Assembly (NCBI RefSeq): GCF_014698445.1
Contig: NZ_JACJSZ010000014.1
Location: 1-64,000, forward strand
Length of the DNA: 64,000 nt
Reading direction: 5' to 3'
DNA from: Microcystis elabens FACHB-917
Lineage (GTDB): Bacteria > Cyanobacteriota > Cyanobacteriia > PCC-6307 > Cyanobiaceae
Part shown: piece by piece, positions 15,658-24,591 of the stretch
Numbering within the stretch: the first letter of the stretch is position 1
Layout: each line of letters opens with the position of its first letter
Translations under genes and position numbers: made by a program
The notes under the pieces: model-generated
Seen by the model: only the letters and a program-made list of their open reading frames with translations
Told to the model about the DNA's origin: nothing
Databases searched by the model: none

Positions 15658-16449
15658 CTAGTTCAGACGGGAGGAGCTTCCCGGAGAGGACACCAGCAAC
15701 CCCGAACCGGAGGCGCCGGCCGCCTCGTCGTTCATTTCAGGGAGGGTGTCCAGGCTGAAGCGATACCCCTGCTGCCGCATCGTCTCGATGGCACCGCCTT
15801 CCCCGAGGCCGGCCTGCTCAAGCTTGCGGCGCAGGGTCAGCACCTGGGTATCGACCGATCGGGGCCCGCCACTGAAGGGGGGCCAGGCCATGCGCAGCAG
15901 CTCCTGGCGGCTGCGCACCACCCCCGGAGGCATCAGCAGGGCGCAGAGCAGGGCGAATTCACGCGGGCTGAGCTCAACCGGCTGATCCCTGAGGGTGACC
16001 TGGCGCAGCAGCAGGTGCACCTCGAGGGGGCCCACACAGACCCGTTCCTGGAGACCGCTGCCGCTGCGCCGCAGCAGGGTGCGGCAGCGGGCCGCCAGCT
16101 CCTCGAGCCCGAAAGGCTTGCGAAGCACATCGTCGGCGCCGGCATCGAGCAGGGCCACCACAGGCTCCGAGCCGGAGCGGGCCGTGAGCACCATCACCTG
16201 GCAGTGCAGCTGGGCGGCAAGGCGCAGGGCCGAGGTCTCCTCGAGCAGCTCGGCGCTCACCAGCAGATCGGGGGACTGCTCCTGGCAGATCTCGAGGGCT
16301 TCGCGAGCGGTGGCGACGGCAGCGGCCAGATGGCCGTCCTGACGGAGCCGCTGGGCCAGAACGGTGCGGAGGGTGGCGTGGGGATCGACGACGAGCACGC
16401 GTCGAGGTGTTCCTCCTGGATCGGTCAGCTTGTCCTGGGCCACGGGCAT
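15658..16449 (-). CDS. OmpR-type winged-helix regulator with degenerate receiver domain
   Basis: The receiver-like domain (about 17-128) starts with RRVLVVDPHATLR and keeps the lysine (KPF, K111). However, the acidic pair is D22-P23 and the phospho-acceptor position in DLLVSAELLEE is alanine (A66) instead of Asp. The C-terminal domain is a standard OmpR winged helix (LSPREFALLCALLMPPGVVR, SVDTQVLTLRRKLEQAG, IETMRQQGYRF). It therefore probably regulates transcription without phosphorylation, as atypical pseudo-receivers do. No histidine kinase is nearby. It is convergent with the small membrane protein gene. Confidence 0.8.
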   Translation of the reverse strand: MPVAQDKLTDPGGTPRRVLVVDPHATLRTVLAQRLRQDGHLAAAVATAREALEICQEQSPDLLVSAELLEETSALRLAAQLHCQVMVLTARSGSEPVVALLDAGADDVLRKPFGLEELAARCRTLLRRSGSGLQERVCVGPLEVHLLLRQVTLRDQPVELSPREFALLCALLMPPGVVRSRQELLRMAWPPFSGGPRSVDTQVLTLRRKLEQAGLGEGGAIETMRQQGYRFSLDTLPEMNDEAAGASGSGLLVSSPGSSSRLN

Positions 16450-16652
16450 CTCCTCGGCGTCACGATGAAATCAGAAGCGGAAGTGCCGACAGCCGATTGA
16501 GTGAGCCAACGCTAACTGGAAATGTGCGGGGACGCCGGTAAGGGGCGATGCCTTGTCAACTGTCCGCCCCCGGAGGACGGTCACGACACGGCAGGATGGT
16601 GCCATCCGCCGGCTTCCGCCGCCACAAAGACGCCAGGGGCTCGACCCCAGCC

Positions 16653-16916
16653 ATGACAGCACTCCAACACCCCGACGCGATCCGCCACTTCCAGTCCCTG
16701 TGTGATGCCTGCCAGGCCCTGTCCGACCGTCACCACGGACCCTCCGAGCTGAGGCTGTATGCGGACGGCTACCTGCATGCCCTGCGCCGTACGGCCGTGC
16801 TGGACCACCATTCCCAGCGCCGGCTGGAGGAGCTGATCGACCGCTGGATCCAGGACCCCTCCAGCTTTCTCGGACCCGATGGCCAGCCGCGCCTGCTGAT
16901 GGAGCGGACCCGTTAG
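16653..16916 (+). CDS. Conserved cyanobacterial protein, DUF6761-like
   Basis: The 87-residue helical protein has the pattern AIRHFQSLCDACQALSDRHH, then SELRLYADGYLHALRRTAVL, then SQRRLEELIDRWIQDPSSF. This matches a small cyanobacterial family I associate with DUF6761. ATG 16653 is chosen because the longer upstream frame has no coding character. The gene ends four bases into the convergent grxD gene. Function unknown. Confidence 0.65.
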   Translation: MTALQHPDAIRHFQSLCDACQALSDRHHGPSELRLYADGYLHALRRTAVLDHHSQRRLEELIDRWIQDPSSFLGPDGQPRLLMERTR

Positions 16917-17236
16917 GAGACCAGGGCCACCTCCAGCTTCTCGCGCAGCTCACCGCTGTTGTACAGCTCGATGAGGATGTCAGAGCCGCCGAGGAACTCC
17001 CCTTTCACATACACCTGGGGGATGGTGGGCCAGTCGGAGAACTCCTTGATCCCCTGGCGGATCTCCATGTCGGAGAGCACGTCGAAGGTTTCGAAAGGAA
17101 CACCGAGGGACTGGAGGATCTGGACGACGTTGTTGGAGAATCCACACTGAGGCATCAGTTTGTTGCCCTTCATGAAGACCATCACCGGATTGGTGCTGAT
17201 CAGGTCGTCGATGCGTTGACGGGTGCTGGCATCCAT
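16913..17236 (-). CDS. grxD: Monothiol glutaredoxin, Grx4/GrxD family
   Basis: The 107-residue protein has the CGFS active site (MPQCGFSNNVVQIL), WPTIPQVYVKGEFLGGSDI and the surrounding glutathione-binding residues. CGFS glutaredoxins bind a bridging 2Fe-2S cluster with glutathione and hand clusters to other proteins, frequently as a heterodimer with BolA. The bolA gene lies 24 bases upstream on the same strand, supporting a Grx-BolA pair. Confidence 0.95.
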   Translation of the reverse strand: MDASTRQRIDDLISTNPVMVFMKGNKLMPQCGFSNNVVQILQSLGVPFETFDVLSDMEIRQGIKEFSDWPTIPQVYVKGEFLGGSDILIELYNSGELREKLEVALVS

Positions 17237-17260
17237 GGTCGGAATCGCGGAGGGGGAACG

Positions 17261-17494
17261 TCAGGAGGGAAGGGAGGTCTGGAGGGCCAGGGCGTGGATC
17301 GCCTCGCTGGCCAGCTCGCTGCGCAGGGCGCCGTAGACGAGCTGGTGCTGGCGGACCCGGTTGAGGCCGGCGAAGGCACCGGACACCACCCTCACCTGCA
17401 GGTGATCGCCACCCCCAGTGAGATCCTCCACCTCGACGGCGGCATCGGGAAGCGCACGCAGGATCGCGTCCTTGACCTGCTCCGGTTGCACCAT
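17261..17494 (-). CDS. BolA-family protein
   Basis: Start at ATG 17494 gives 77 residues with the BolA core: [20 protein letters not shown], then [20 protein letters not shown], then [20 protein letters not shown]. The conserved histidine (DHLQV) and the RxxRHQxVY-type region are visible. The frame stays open to 17545, but the extra N-terminus is not family-like. It lies directly before grxD and probably forms a cluster-binding complex with its product in iron-sulfur trafficking. Confidence 0.9.
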   Translation of the reverse strand: MVQPEQVKDAILRALPDAAVEVEDLTGGGDHLQVRVVSGAFAGLNRVRQHQLVYGALRSELASEAIHALALQTSLPS

Positions 17495-17541
17495 GGCGGC
17501 GGGGATCGGGGAGATGACGGAGAGATGGAATCTAAGGACGA

Positions 17542-18117
17542 TCACCCACCGGCGGTCGACCCCGGGGCGGTGTAGGGGGTGAGCACGAAGCCCAGTTCCA
17601 CCAGCTGCTGATACGCCTTGCGCCCGCCCTCGTTGGTGGGGGTCATGATCTTCACCACCTCCACCAGCAGGGGGATGGCCACCTCCGCCTGGTTCTGGCG
17701 GCGGAACAGGGCCGCCAGCCGCAGGTTGGACTCGGCCAGAAGCGTCAGGGCCTCCCGGCCCTTGTCATCCATCTCCCGGGGGATGCGGGCGTCGAGTCCC
17801 CGGAAGGAGCCGCTCAGGTCGCGGTAGAAGCCCAGCAGACGGCGGCTGGCATCGCGGGCCAGGTCGTAGAGGCGCCGGCCCTCGGCCAGGTTGCCGCTGG
17901 CCACCGCCGCATCGCCCCTGGCCAGCAGGGTCTTCACCGCGGCGAGGTTGAGATCGGTGCCGGCGGGCTGGACCGTCTGGGGCGGGGTCTGGGCCCAGGC
18001 CGGCGGCTGCAGGAGCGGCTGGGCGAGGGCGAACAGGGCCAGGCAGCTGCCGCAGACCCCGGCGAGGCCCGATGGCCGGGCGGATCGAAGGGCAGAAACG
18101 GCGGGAGGCCTGGTCAC
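17542..18117 (-). CDS. Secreted helical-repeat protein of unknown function, 191 aa
   Basis: GTG 18117 starts a signal peptide ([20 protein letters not shown], cleavage after AWA). The mature protein is made of helices resembling TPR-like repeats ([60 protein letters not shown]). It lies 29 bases after plsC and 47 bases before bolA in a four-gene minus-strand run. A periplasmic or thylakoid-lumen scaffold role is possible but is inference. Confidence 0.7.
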   Translation of the reverse strand: MTRPPAVSALRSARPSGLAGVCGSCLALFALAQPLLQPPAWAQTPPQTVQPAGTDLNLAAVKTLLARGDAAVASGNLAEGRRLYDLARDASRRLLGFYRDLSGSFRGLDARIPREMDDKGREALTLLAESNLRLAALFRRQNQAEVAIPLLVEVVKIMTPTNEGGRKAYQQLVELGFVLTPYTAPGSTAGG

Positions 18118-18146
18118 GTCGACGCCTGACGGGTAACGGCCGAACT

Positions 18147-18878
18147 TTACGGGGAGCCGATCGGACGACCCACCACGACGCGGGCCGCTTGCTCGGCCGA
18201 CTCCATGGCGGCGGCGAGTTCGCTGCTGAAGTCCAGGGCCGCCTGGCGGCCCTGGCCCGCCGCCCGCAGGGGGGGGCCGAAACAGAGGGCGGCCCGGTCG
18301 CCGGGGCGGGGATCGGCGTGGCCATAGGCGATGCCCACCGGCACCACCGGCACGTCCACCCCCTGGCTGGCTGCGAGCAGGGCGAGGCGGGCCAGACCCT
18401 GGTGCAGACGGATCGGCCCGTCCTCCCGCCGGATGCGGCCCTCGGGGAACACCACCAGCTGCTGACCGCAGGCCAGAAGCTCGACGGAGAACCGCAGGCT
18501 GGCCAGGGTGGGACGTCCCTGGTTCACCGGGAAGCAGCCGAGACGGTGCAGGAACCATCCCTGCAGACCTTTCATTTCATCGGCCGTCACCATGAAGCGG
18601 CAGTCCCGGCCGGTGACGCGGCGGCCGGCCGCCCAGGGGAGCATCAGGGCGTCCCAGCGGGCCCGGTGGGTGGGCGCCAGCAGCACCGCCCCCTCGCGGG
18701 GCAGGTGCTCGCGGTCGAGCGCCGTCAGCTCGCTGAAGTAGCCCCGCAGCGCCAGATTGATCGTGACCACCATCGCCACCGGAGACAGCCAGGGGCTGAT
18801 GCCGTTGCACAGGGAACGCTCTCGCTGGCTGACCAGCGGGGAGAGGCCTGGTCCGGAGGGCGCCTGCGCCGCCAACAC
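18147..18878 (-). CDS. plsC: 1-acyl-sn-glycerol-3-phosphate acyltransferase
   Basis: The catalytic HX4D motif is present as HRARWD in [17 protein letters not shown]. The glycerophosphate-site motifs follow: FPVNQGRPT and [11 protein letters not shown]. The 243-residue length fits PlsC enzymes, which acylate lysophosphatidate to phosphatidate at the membrane. The start is taken at 18878; a shorter start near the hydrophobic [17 protein letters not shown] segment is possible. It heads a minus-strand run with bolA and grxD and is divergent from pdxJ. Confidence 0.85.
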   Translation of the reverse strand: MLAAQAPSGPGLSPLVSQRERSLCNGISPWLSPVAMVVTINLALRGYFSELTALDREHLPREGAVLLAPTHRARWDALMLPWAAGRRVTGRDCRFMVTADEMKGLQGWFLHRLGCFPVNQGRPTLASLRFSVELLACGQQLVVFPEGRIRREDGPIRLHQGLARLALLAASQGVDVPVVPVGIAYGHADPRPGDRAALCFGPPLRAAGQGRQAALDFSSELAAAMESAEQAARVVVGRPIGSP

Positions 18879-19018
18879 TCTCGATCCGGCAGAACGTCGA
18901 TGTCGAAGTTAGGGGCTGGATCCCCCCCTTGCCGGCCGTCGGCGGGCAGTTGGGCCTGCGGCCGCTCCCCCGACGACCGATACGGTGCGATCAGGATCGC
19001 TTCAGCCACCTGCCGCCC

Positions 19019-19768
19019 ATGGCCAGCCTCGGGGTCAACATCGACCACATCGCCAACGTCCGGCAGGCCCGCCGCACCGTGGAGCCCGACCCGGTGCGCT
19101 GCGCCCTGCTGGCGGAGCTGGGCGGCGCCGACGGCATCACGGTGCACCTGCGGGAGGATCGGCGCCACATCCAGGACCGGGACGTGGAGCTGCTGCGGGC
19201 CACCGTCCGCACCCGACTGAACCTGGAGATGGCCGCCACCACCGAGATGGAGGCGATCGCCCTGCGGGTCCGGCCCGACATGGTGACCCTGGTGCCGGAA
19301 CGCCGGGAGGAGGTGACCACCGAAGGGGGCCTGGACGTGGCCGGCCAGGTGGAGGGCCTGGCTCCCCTGGTGGGCCGGCTGATGGCCGCGGGGATCGGCG
19401 TCAGCCTGTTCGTCGACCCCGACGACGCCCAGCTGGAGGCCAGCCGCCGCTGCGGCGCCCGCTGGGTGGAACTGCACACCGGCGCCTATGCCGAGGCCCC
19501 CTGGGGGGAGCAGCCCCTCCAGCTGGCCAGGATCACCGAAGCCACCGCCATCGCCCGGGGCCTCGGCCTGCGGGTCAACGCCGGCCATGGGCTCACTTAT
19601 CACAACGTGGAGCCGATCGCCGCCATTGAAGGCATGGAGGAACTGAACATCGGCCACACGATCGTGGCCCGCGCCCTGCTGGTGGGCCTGCAGGAGGCGG
19701 TGCGACAGATGCGGGCGCTGGTGCAGAATCCCCGCCGCGACCCGCTGTTCGGCGACCGCCAGCCCTGA
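19019..19768 (+). CDS. pdxJ: Pyridoxine 5'-phosphate synthase
   Basis: The 249-residue protein starts with the family signature [20 protein letters not shown]. It continues with [20 protein letters not shown], the phosphate-binding [16 protein letters not shown] and [16 protein letters not shown]. It condenses 3-amino-2-oxopropyl phosphate with deoxyxylulose 5-phosphate to make pyridoxine phosphate. ATG 19019 fits the usual family start. It is followed after 13 bases by ycf54. Confidence 0.95.
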   Translation: MASLGVNIDHIANVRQARRTVEPDPVRCALLAELGGADGITVHLREDRRHIQDRDVELLRATVRTRLNLEMAATTEMEAIALRVRPDMVTLVPERREEVTTEGGLDVAGQVEGLAPLVGRLMAAGIGVSLFVDPDDAQLEASRRCGARWVELHTGAYAEAPWGEQPLQLARITEATAIARGLGLRVNAGHGLTYHNVEPIAAIEGMEELNIGHTIVARALLVGLQEAVRQMRALVQNPRRDPLFGDRQP

Positions 19769-19781
19769 GGCCCCACCCGCC

Positions 19782-20102
19782 ATGACCCGCTACCACTTCG
19801 TCGCCGCCAGCCGTGCCTTCCTGCTCGAGGAAGAACCCCTGGAGGAGGTGCTGCGCGAGCGCCGCCGCAACTACGCCGAGAAGGACAAGGCCATCGACTT
19901 CTGGCTCCTGGAGCGTCCCGCCTTCCTGGAGGCCCCCGAACTGGCCGCCTCCGTGGCCGCCGTGCCCCGGCCGGCGGCGGCGGTGCTGTCCACCGATGAG
20001 AAGTTCATCACCTTCATGAAGCTGCGCCTGGAGTTCGTGGCCGTCGGCAGCTTCGAGGCCCCCAGCGCCGCGATTCCCGACCCCCTGGCCACCCTGGACT
20101 GA
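19782..20102 (+). CDS. ycf54: Ycf54, Mg-protoporphyrin monomethyl ester cyclase accessory protein
   Basis: The 106-residue protein matches Ycf54 (DUF2488) along its length: RYHFVAASRAFLLEEEPLEE, VLRERRRNYAEKDKAIDFWL, a central PAFLEAPELA and KFITFMKLRLEFVAVGSFEA with the ending PDPLATLD. Ycf54 binds the AcsF cyclase that closes the fifth ring of chlorophyll and is needed for normal cyclase levels. It lies directly behind pdxJ, linking two cofactor pathways in one transcript by position. Confidence 0.92.
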   Translation: MTRYHFVAASRAFLLEEEPLEEVLRERRRNYAEKDKAIDFWLLERPAFLEAPELAASVAAVPRPAAAVLSTDEKFITFMKLRLEFVAVGSFEAPSAAIPDPLATLD

Positions 20103-20142
20103 CCCCAGGGGAGGCGTCGGCACCGAAGGGCGGGCCGGCCGC

Positions 20143-20487
20143 TCAGAACAGGCCCAGGAAACGCTTCCGGGGGGGATCGGCCTGGTCGGCGTCGCCGGAG
20201 CGGGATCGGCCCTGGCCGCCATCCTGCTGGTAGCGCGGCTTGCTGTCGCCGATGGTCAGGGGAGCCTCCTTGTTCTTCCACCAGATCCAGTCCCGGATCG
20301 GCGGGGTGTTCTGCAGATCCCAGCGGGTCAGGCCCAGTCCCAGGCGGGAGGACGCATCGAGGAGGACGTCCAGCATCTGCTCGCCGTCGGTGCAGCTGGC
20401 CAGGGCCTCGTTGGTGCGCTTCGCCCCATCCAGGGCCTTCACCAGGGCATTGACGCGCTGCGTGACCGGTAGATCCTTCAGGTCCAT
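20143..20487 (-). CDS. Conserved picocyanobacterial protein, weakly Nif11-like, 114 aa
   Basis: ATG 20487 has AGGAGG nine bases upstream (complement of 20497-20502), which fixes the start against the longer frame to 20511. The protein has a helical N-terminus (DLPVTQRVNALVKALDGAKR) and the segment EQMLDVLLDASSRLGLGLTR followed by DWIWWKNKEAP. Its C-terminal tail is charged and disordered. The first half faintly resembles Nif11 domains. It is convergent with ycf54. Function unknown. Confidence 0.65.
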   Translation of the reverse strand: MDLKDLPVTQRVNALVKALDGAKRTNEALASCTDGEQMLDVLLDASSRLGLGLTRWDLQNTPPIRDWIWWKNKEAPLTIGDSKPRYQQDGGQGRSRSGDADQADPPRKRFLGLF

Positions 20488-20609
20488 CGCCCATTGCCTC
20501 CTGGGGCGCACCGTGAGCGAACCGTATCAGCGCCGGACCCCCGCCGAAGCCGGAGGGGGTGACAGAAGCCCACTCCGGAGGCAACACTTGGCAGGAAGCC
20601 TCCTTCTTG

Positions 20610-21296
20610 ATGATCTCCCCGGACCGACGTCCACCGCACCACCGCCGACCTCACCACTGGGTCATCGGGGATGTGCATGGATGCGCGGAAGCCCTGCAGC
20701 AGCTTCTGGTCCAGTTGCCGGCCGGCGATCGCCTCGTGTTCTGCGGCGACGTGATCAACCGCGGTTCCCGCATCGAGGAAGCCATGGAACTGGTCTGGGA
20801 TCTGGTGCGACGCCACCGGGCGGTGTGGCTCAAGGGCAACCATGAGCGCGACCTGGTGACCCAGCTCGACACGGGCCTGGCGCCCGGTCGTCCCGACCTC
20901 GACGGCAATGACACCTACCGTCAGCTGGGGGAGGCCCGTTGCCGGCTCTGGCGCGACCGCCTCGACCAGCTGCCCCTCGCCTACTGGGGTCAGGGCTGGG
21001 TGGCCACCCATGCCGGTTTCGATCCCCGCACCTGGCAGCCCGACCTCAACGTGAGGATGGCCTTCTGGCAGGCCTACGACAACCGCTTCGGGGAGGTGAT
21101 CGTCGGCCACACGCCCGGACCCGGGCTGCGGCGTCTGGGCTCGATCGTCCTGCTTGACACCGGCGCCTGCTACGGGGGCGACCTCACCGCCTACTGCCCC
21201 GAAACGAAGCAGTCGCGGCGCGCCAGCGGCCGGCCCTGGCCAGGCCGCCCGTTGACGGTCCCGTCCCCCGGCTCGGCACTGAGCCGGGCCCGCTGA
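20610..21296 (+). CDS. PPP-family metallophosphatase (ApaH / protein phosphatase-like)
   Basis: All metal-site motifs of the calcineurin-like PPP family are present in order: WVIGDVHGC, FCGDVINRGS, LKGNHERDL, VATHAGFDP and VIVGHTPGPG. The reaction may be hydrolysis of dinucleoside tetraphosphates or dephosphorylation of proteins; sequence alone does not separate these. ATG 20610 is preferred to GTG 20559 because the domain begins soon after it. The stop is only 10 bases before recC, so it is probably the first gene of the recCBD operon. Confidence 0.85.
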   Translation: MISPDRRPPHHRRPHHWVIGDVHGCAEALQQLLVQLPAGDRLVFCGDVINRGSRIEEAMELVWDLVRRHRAVWLKGNHERDLVTQLDTGLAPGRPDLDGNDTYRQLGEARCRLWRDRLDQLPLAYWGQGWVATHAGFDPRTWQPDLNVRMAFWQAYDNRFGEVIVGHTPGPGLRRLGSIVLLDTGACYGGDLTAYCPETKQSRRASGRPWPGRPLTVPSPGSALSRAR

Positions 21297-21306
21297 GCCC
21301 ACCCCC

Positions 21307-24300
21307 TTGCTGACGGTCTTTCGCAGCAACCGGGCCGAAGTTCTGGCCCGCCTGCTGGCCACCCAGCTCCGTCTCCACCCGCCCGACCCGTTCGAGCAGG
21401 TCCAGGTGGTGGTCAACACCTGGCCCACCAGCCGCTGGCTCGGGGAACAGCTGGCCGAGCACCTCGGCGGCATCGCCGCCCACCTGCGCTTTCCCTTCCC
21501 CGGCAGCCATCTGCGCCAGCTGGTCGATCAATTGCTGGCCCCCGCCGGAGAGGCTGCCGGGGCCCCAGCGGGGGCTATCGATCCCTGGCGCGCCGACCGG
21601 CTCGTCTGGCCCCTGCTCGGCCTGCTGCCGGCGGTCGCCGCCGAACCCGACGCCGAGCCCCTGCGGCGCTGGCTGGCGGACAGGGGGTCCGGACAGCCGC
21701 TGGAACTGGGCCACTGGCAACTGGGGCGGGCCATCGCCGATGCCTTCGACGACTACGCCCTCTACCGGCCCGATCTGCTGCGGGCCTGGGACAGCGGCCA
21801 GGCCATCGACGGCCGCGGCCAGCCGCTGGCCGACAGCCAGCTCTGGCAGCCCCTGCTCTACCGCGCCCTGCGGGCGGAGCTGGGCGCCGAACCGTTCGGA
21901 CGCCGGGTGCAGGAGCTGATCGACCGACTCCGCCGCGGCGGCGCCTACCCTGAAGCGGTCGGCCCCCCACTGCGGCTCTTCGGCCTGAGCAGCATGGCGC
22001 CGATCCAGGTGCAGTTGCTGCAGGCCCTCAGCCGGCACCGTTCGGTGGACCTTTACCTGCTGACGCCGTGCCGCGATCTCTGGCGGCGCTGCGGCGAGCG
22101 TCGCCGGGAGCTCAGCGACGCCCTGGCCCTGAGCCAGCCGCTCGAGGCCGCCTGGCTGCTGGAGGCCCCTGGCCTGGAGGCCCGATTCGGCCGTCTGGGC
22201 GGAGAGTTCCAGCAGCTGCTCGAGGGCACCGGCGAGGCCCAGCTGGGGGAGGAGCAGGAACGGGACCTCTTCTTCGCGCCCGCCGCCCGCTCCGCCAGGG
22301 CCCCCCTGCTGGCCCAGCTGCAGGAGCAGCTGGCCGAACCCGACCGGATCCCCTCGCTGGCGCTGGATCCGGAGGATCGTTCCCTGGAGTTCCACGCCTG
22401 TCCCGGCCGGATGCGGCAGGTGCAGATCGTGCGCGACCGCCTCCTGCAGCTCCTGGCGGCCGATCCCGGCCTCGAACCGCGGGACATCCTGGTGATGACG
22501 CCCGACATCGACGCCTTCGCCCCTCTGGTGGCTTCGGTGTTCGGCGATGCCCACGCCACGGGCGTGAACCTGCCGTGGCGTCTGACCGACCGCAGCCAGC
22601 AGGACGGGGCGGGGCTGGGCAGCACCCTGCTGCTGCTCCTGGAGCAGGCCGGCACCCGGCTGACCGCCACCGGCCTGGAGACCCTGCTGGGCTGCCGGCC
22701 CCTGCTGGAGCGGTTCGGCCTCGAGCTGGGCGAAGCGGCCCGCCTGGTGGAGGCGCTGCAGGAGGCGGGTTTCCGCTGGGGCCTGGACGGCCAGGACAAG
22801 GATCCGCCCTGCCACAGCCTGGCCTGGACGATCGACCGGCTGCTGCTCGGGCTGGTGCTGCCCACTGAAGCGGGCCTGGCGCCGGGGGAGACGGCCCCCT
22901 GGGCGGCGGGGGTGCCCCTCGAGCTGACCGGCCGCTGGCTGCACCTGCTGGGGCGGCTGCGGCACTGGCTGGGGGAGCTGCGCCGGGTCGGTGCGGTCCA
23001 TGTCTGGGCAGAGCGGCTGCGGCGGTTGATCGACGACCTCTTCGGGGACACGGGCGAGGCCGCGGGTGAGCGGCCCGAGCTGATGGGGGCCATCGACGCC
23101 TGGCAGACGGCCTCCGCCGGGTGCCCCCTGACGCTGGAGGCTCCGGTGGTGGCGGCCGCGCTGCGGGAGCTGCTCGGAGCCGAGAGCGGCCGCTTCGGCC
23201 ACCGCAGCGGCGCCCTCACGATCAGCGCTCTCGAGCCGATGCGGGCCATCCCCTACCGGGTGATCGTGCTCATGGGGCTGGACGCGGGCCTGTTCCCCCG
23301 GCCGGGCGACCGACCCGCCTTCCATCTGATGGAAGGGCAGCGGCAACTCGGCGATCCCCACCCCGCCGACCAGGATCGCTACGTCCTGATGGAGGCCCTG
23401 CTCTCCGCCCGCGACCACCTGCTGCTCAGCTGGAGCTGTCGCGACGACCGGACCGGCGCCGAGCTGCCCCCCTCCGGTCCGGTGCGCCAGTGGTTGCAGT
23501 GGCTGGCCGACCAGCTGGATCCGGATGCCATCGGGCAGCTGCTGGTGGAGCACGCCGCCAACCCCCTCGACCGCCGCAACTTCCTGCCCGCCGGCGGACG
23601 GGAGGCCCCCAGCTGTGACCGGCGTCTGCTGGAGGCGGTGCGCCGCCTGTCCGACGATCGCCCGGCGCCGCCGGCGGCGCTGCTGGCCGGTACCCCACCC
23701 CGGGAGGCTCCCGCCGGCGAGAGCGACGCCTACACCGACCTGCGGGACTGGCTGGCGGCCCCCCAGAAGCACTGGCTGCGGTCCCTGGGCCTGCGGCCGG
23801 GGGAGTGGGAGAAGCGGGTCGACGACCTCGAGGCCCTGGCCCTCGGGGAGCGGGAGCGCTCCTCCCTGCTGAGCGGAACCCTGCAGCGCAGCGAGGGGGA
23901 CCCGGACATGGCGCCCCCCCGGGAGGCCACCGACTGGCTCGAGCGGCACCGGGGCCAGGGCCTGCTGCCGCCCGGGGCGGCCGGCCCCATGGAGGCGGCG
24001 CTCCTGCAGCACCGCTGGACAGACCTGACCAGTGCCCTGGAGTCCCTCGGGCCCCCCCGGCGCCCTTGCCACCAATGGGGTCCCTGGCAGGCGGCGATCC
24101 CCTGGCGGGGGGAGGCCGTCGTCCTGGTTCACACGGCCCGGGCCAGGGTCAGCCACCGGCTGGAGCTCTGGCTGCAGCTGCTGCTCGCCGCCGCCGCCGG
24201 CCCCGCCCCGGGCCGGGGGGTGCTGATCGCCAGGGACGGGGATCGTTACGGGCCGGTGTTGGAGCTCGCGGCACCCGCCCCCCAGGCGGCCAGGGACGAA

Positions 24301-24591
24301 CTGGAGCGTCTGGCCGGCCTGCAGCGGCAGTGGCGCACCCGGGGATGGCCGGTGCCGCCGGAGACGGGCTGGAGCCATGTGGCGGGCGAGCGGAAGCGGC
24401 CGGGCCAGGGCTGGGCCCGGGCTGCCGCCACCTGGGAGGGCTCCGGCTTCCTCGCCGGCGAGCGCGAACGGGCCGAGATGGAGACCTGCTTCGGCGCCGG
24501 CCTGCCGGCGGCCGATCTGCTGACACCGGAGGTCCTGGCCCTGGCCGACGACCTCCTCTCGCCCCTGCTGGCGGCGGAGGTGTCGCGATGA
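21307..24591 (+). CDS. recC: Exodeoxyribonuclease V gamma subunit
   Basis: The 1094-residue protein starts at TTG with the family-typical LTVFRSNRAEVLARLLATQL. It has the RecC landmarks VVNTWPTSRWLGEQLAE, LRLFGLSSMAPIQVQLLQAL, EFHACPGRMRQVQIVRDRLL, DILVMTPDIDAFAPLVASVF and the C-terminal LSWSCRDDRTG region. RecC is the inactive-helicase scaffold that recognises Chi and channels strands in RecBCD. Its ATGA overlap with recB and the 10-base gap to the phosphatase gene indicate one operon. Confidence 0.93.
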   Translation: MLTVFRSNRAEVLARLLATQLRLHPPDPFEQVQVVVNTWPTSRWLGEQLAEHLGGIAAHLRFPFPGSHLRQLVDQLLAPAGEAAGAPAGAIDPWRADRLVWPLLGLLPAVAAEPDAEPLRRWLADRGSGQPLELGHWQLGRAIADAFDDYALYRPDLLRAWDSGQAIDGRGQPLADSQLWQPLLYRALRAELGAEPFGRRVQELIDRLRRGGAYPEAVGPPLRLFGLSSMAPIQVQLLQALSRHRSVDLYLLTPCRDLWRRCGERRRELSDALALSQPLEAAWLLEAPGLEARFGRLGGEFQQLLEGTGEAQLGEEQERDLFFAPAARSARAPLLAQLQEQLAEPDRIPSLALDPEDRSLEFHACPGRMRQVQIVRDRLLQLLAADPGLEPRDILVMTPDIDAFAPLVASVFGDAHATGVNLPWRLTDRSQQDGAGLGSTLLLLLEQAGTRLTATGLETLLGCRPLLERFGLELGEAARLVEALQEAGFRWGLDGQDKDPPCHSLAWTIDRLLLGLVLPTEAGLAPGETAPWAAGVPLELTGRWLHLLGRLRHWLGELRRVGAVHVWAERLRRLIDDLFGDTGEAAGERPELMGAIDAWQTASAGCPLTLEAPVVAAALRELLGAESGRFGHRSGALTISALEPMRAIPYRVIVLMGLDAGLFPRPGDRPAFHLMEGQRQLGDPHPADQDRYVLMEALLSARDHLLLSWSCRDDRTGAELPPSGPVRQWLQWLADQLDPDAIGQLLVEHAANPLDRRNFLPAGGREAPSCDRRLLEAVRRLSDDRPAPPAALLAGTPPREAPAGESDAYTDLRDWLAAPQKHWLRSLGLRPGEWEKRVDDLEALALGERERSSLLSGTLQRSEGDPDMAPPREATDWLERHRGQGLLPPGAAGPMEAALLQHRWTDLTSALESLGPPRRPCHQWGPWQAAIPWRGEAVVLVHTARARVSHRLELWLQLLLAAAAGPAPGRGVLIARDGDRYGPVLELAAPAPQAARDELERLAGLQRQWRTRGWPVPPETGWSHVAGERKRPGQGWARAAATWEGSGFLAGERERAEMETCFGAGLPAADLLTPEVLALADDLLSPLLAAEVSR

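Noticed and set aside
21184-24378. 1064-codon minus-strand frame opposite recC
   Set aside because: Same GC-driven shadow effect; no recognisable domain and no start context.
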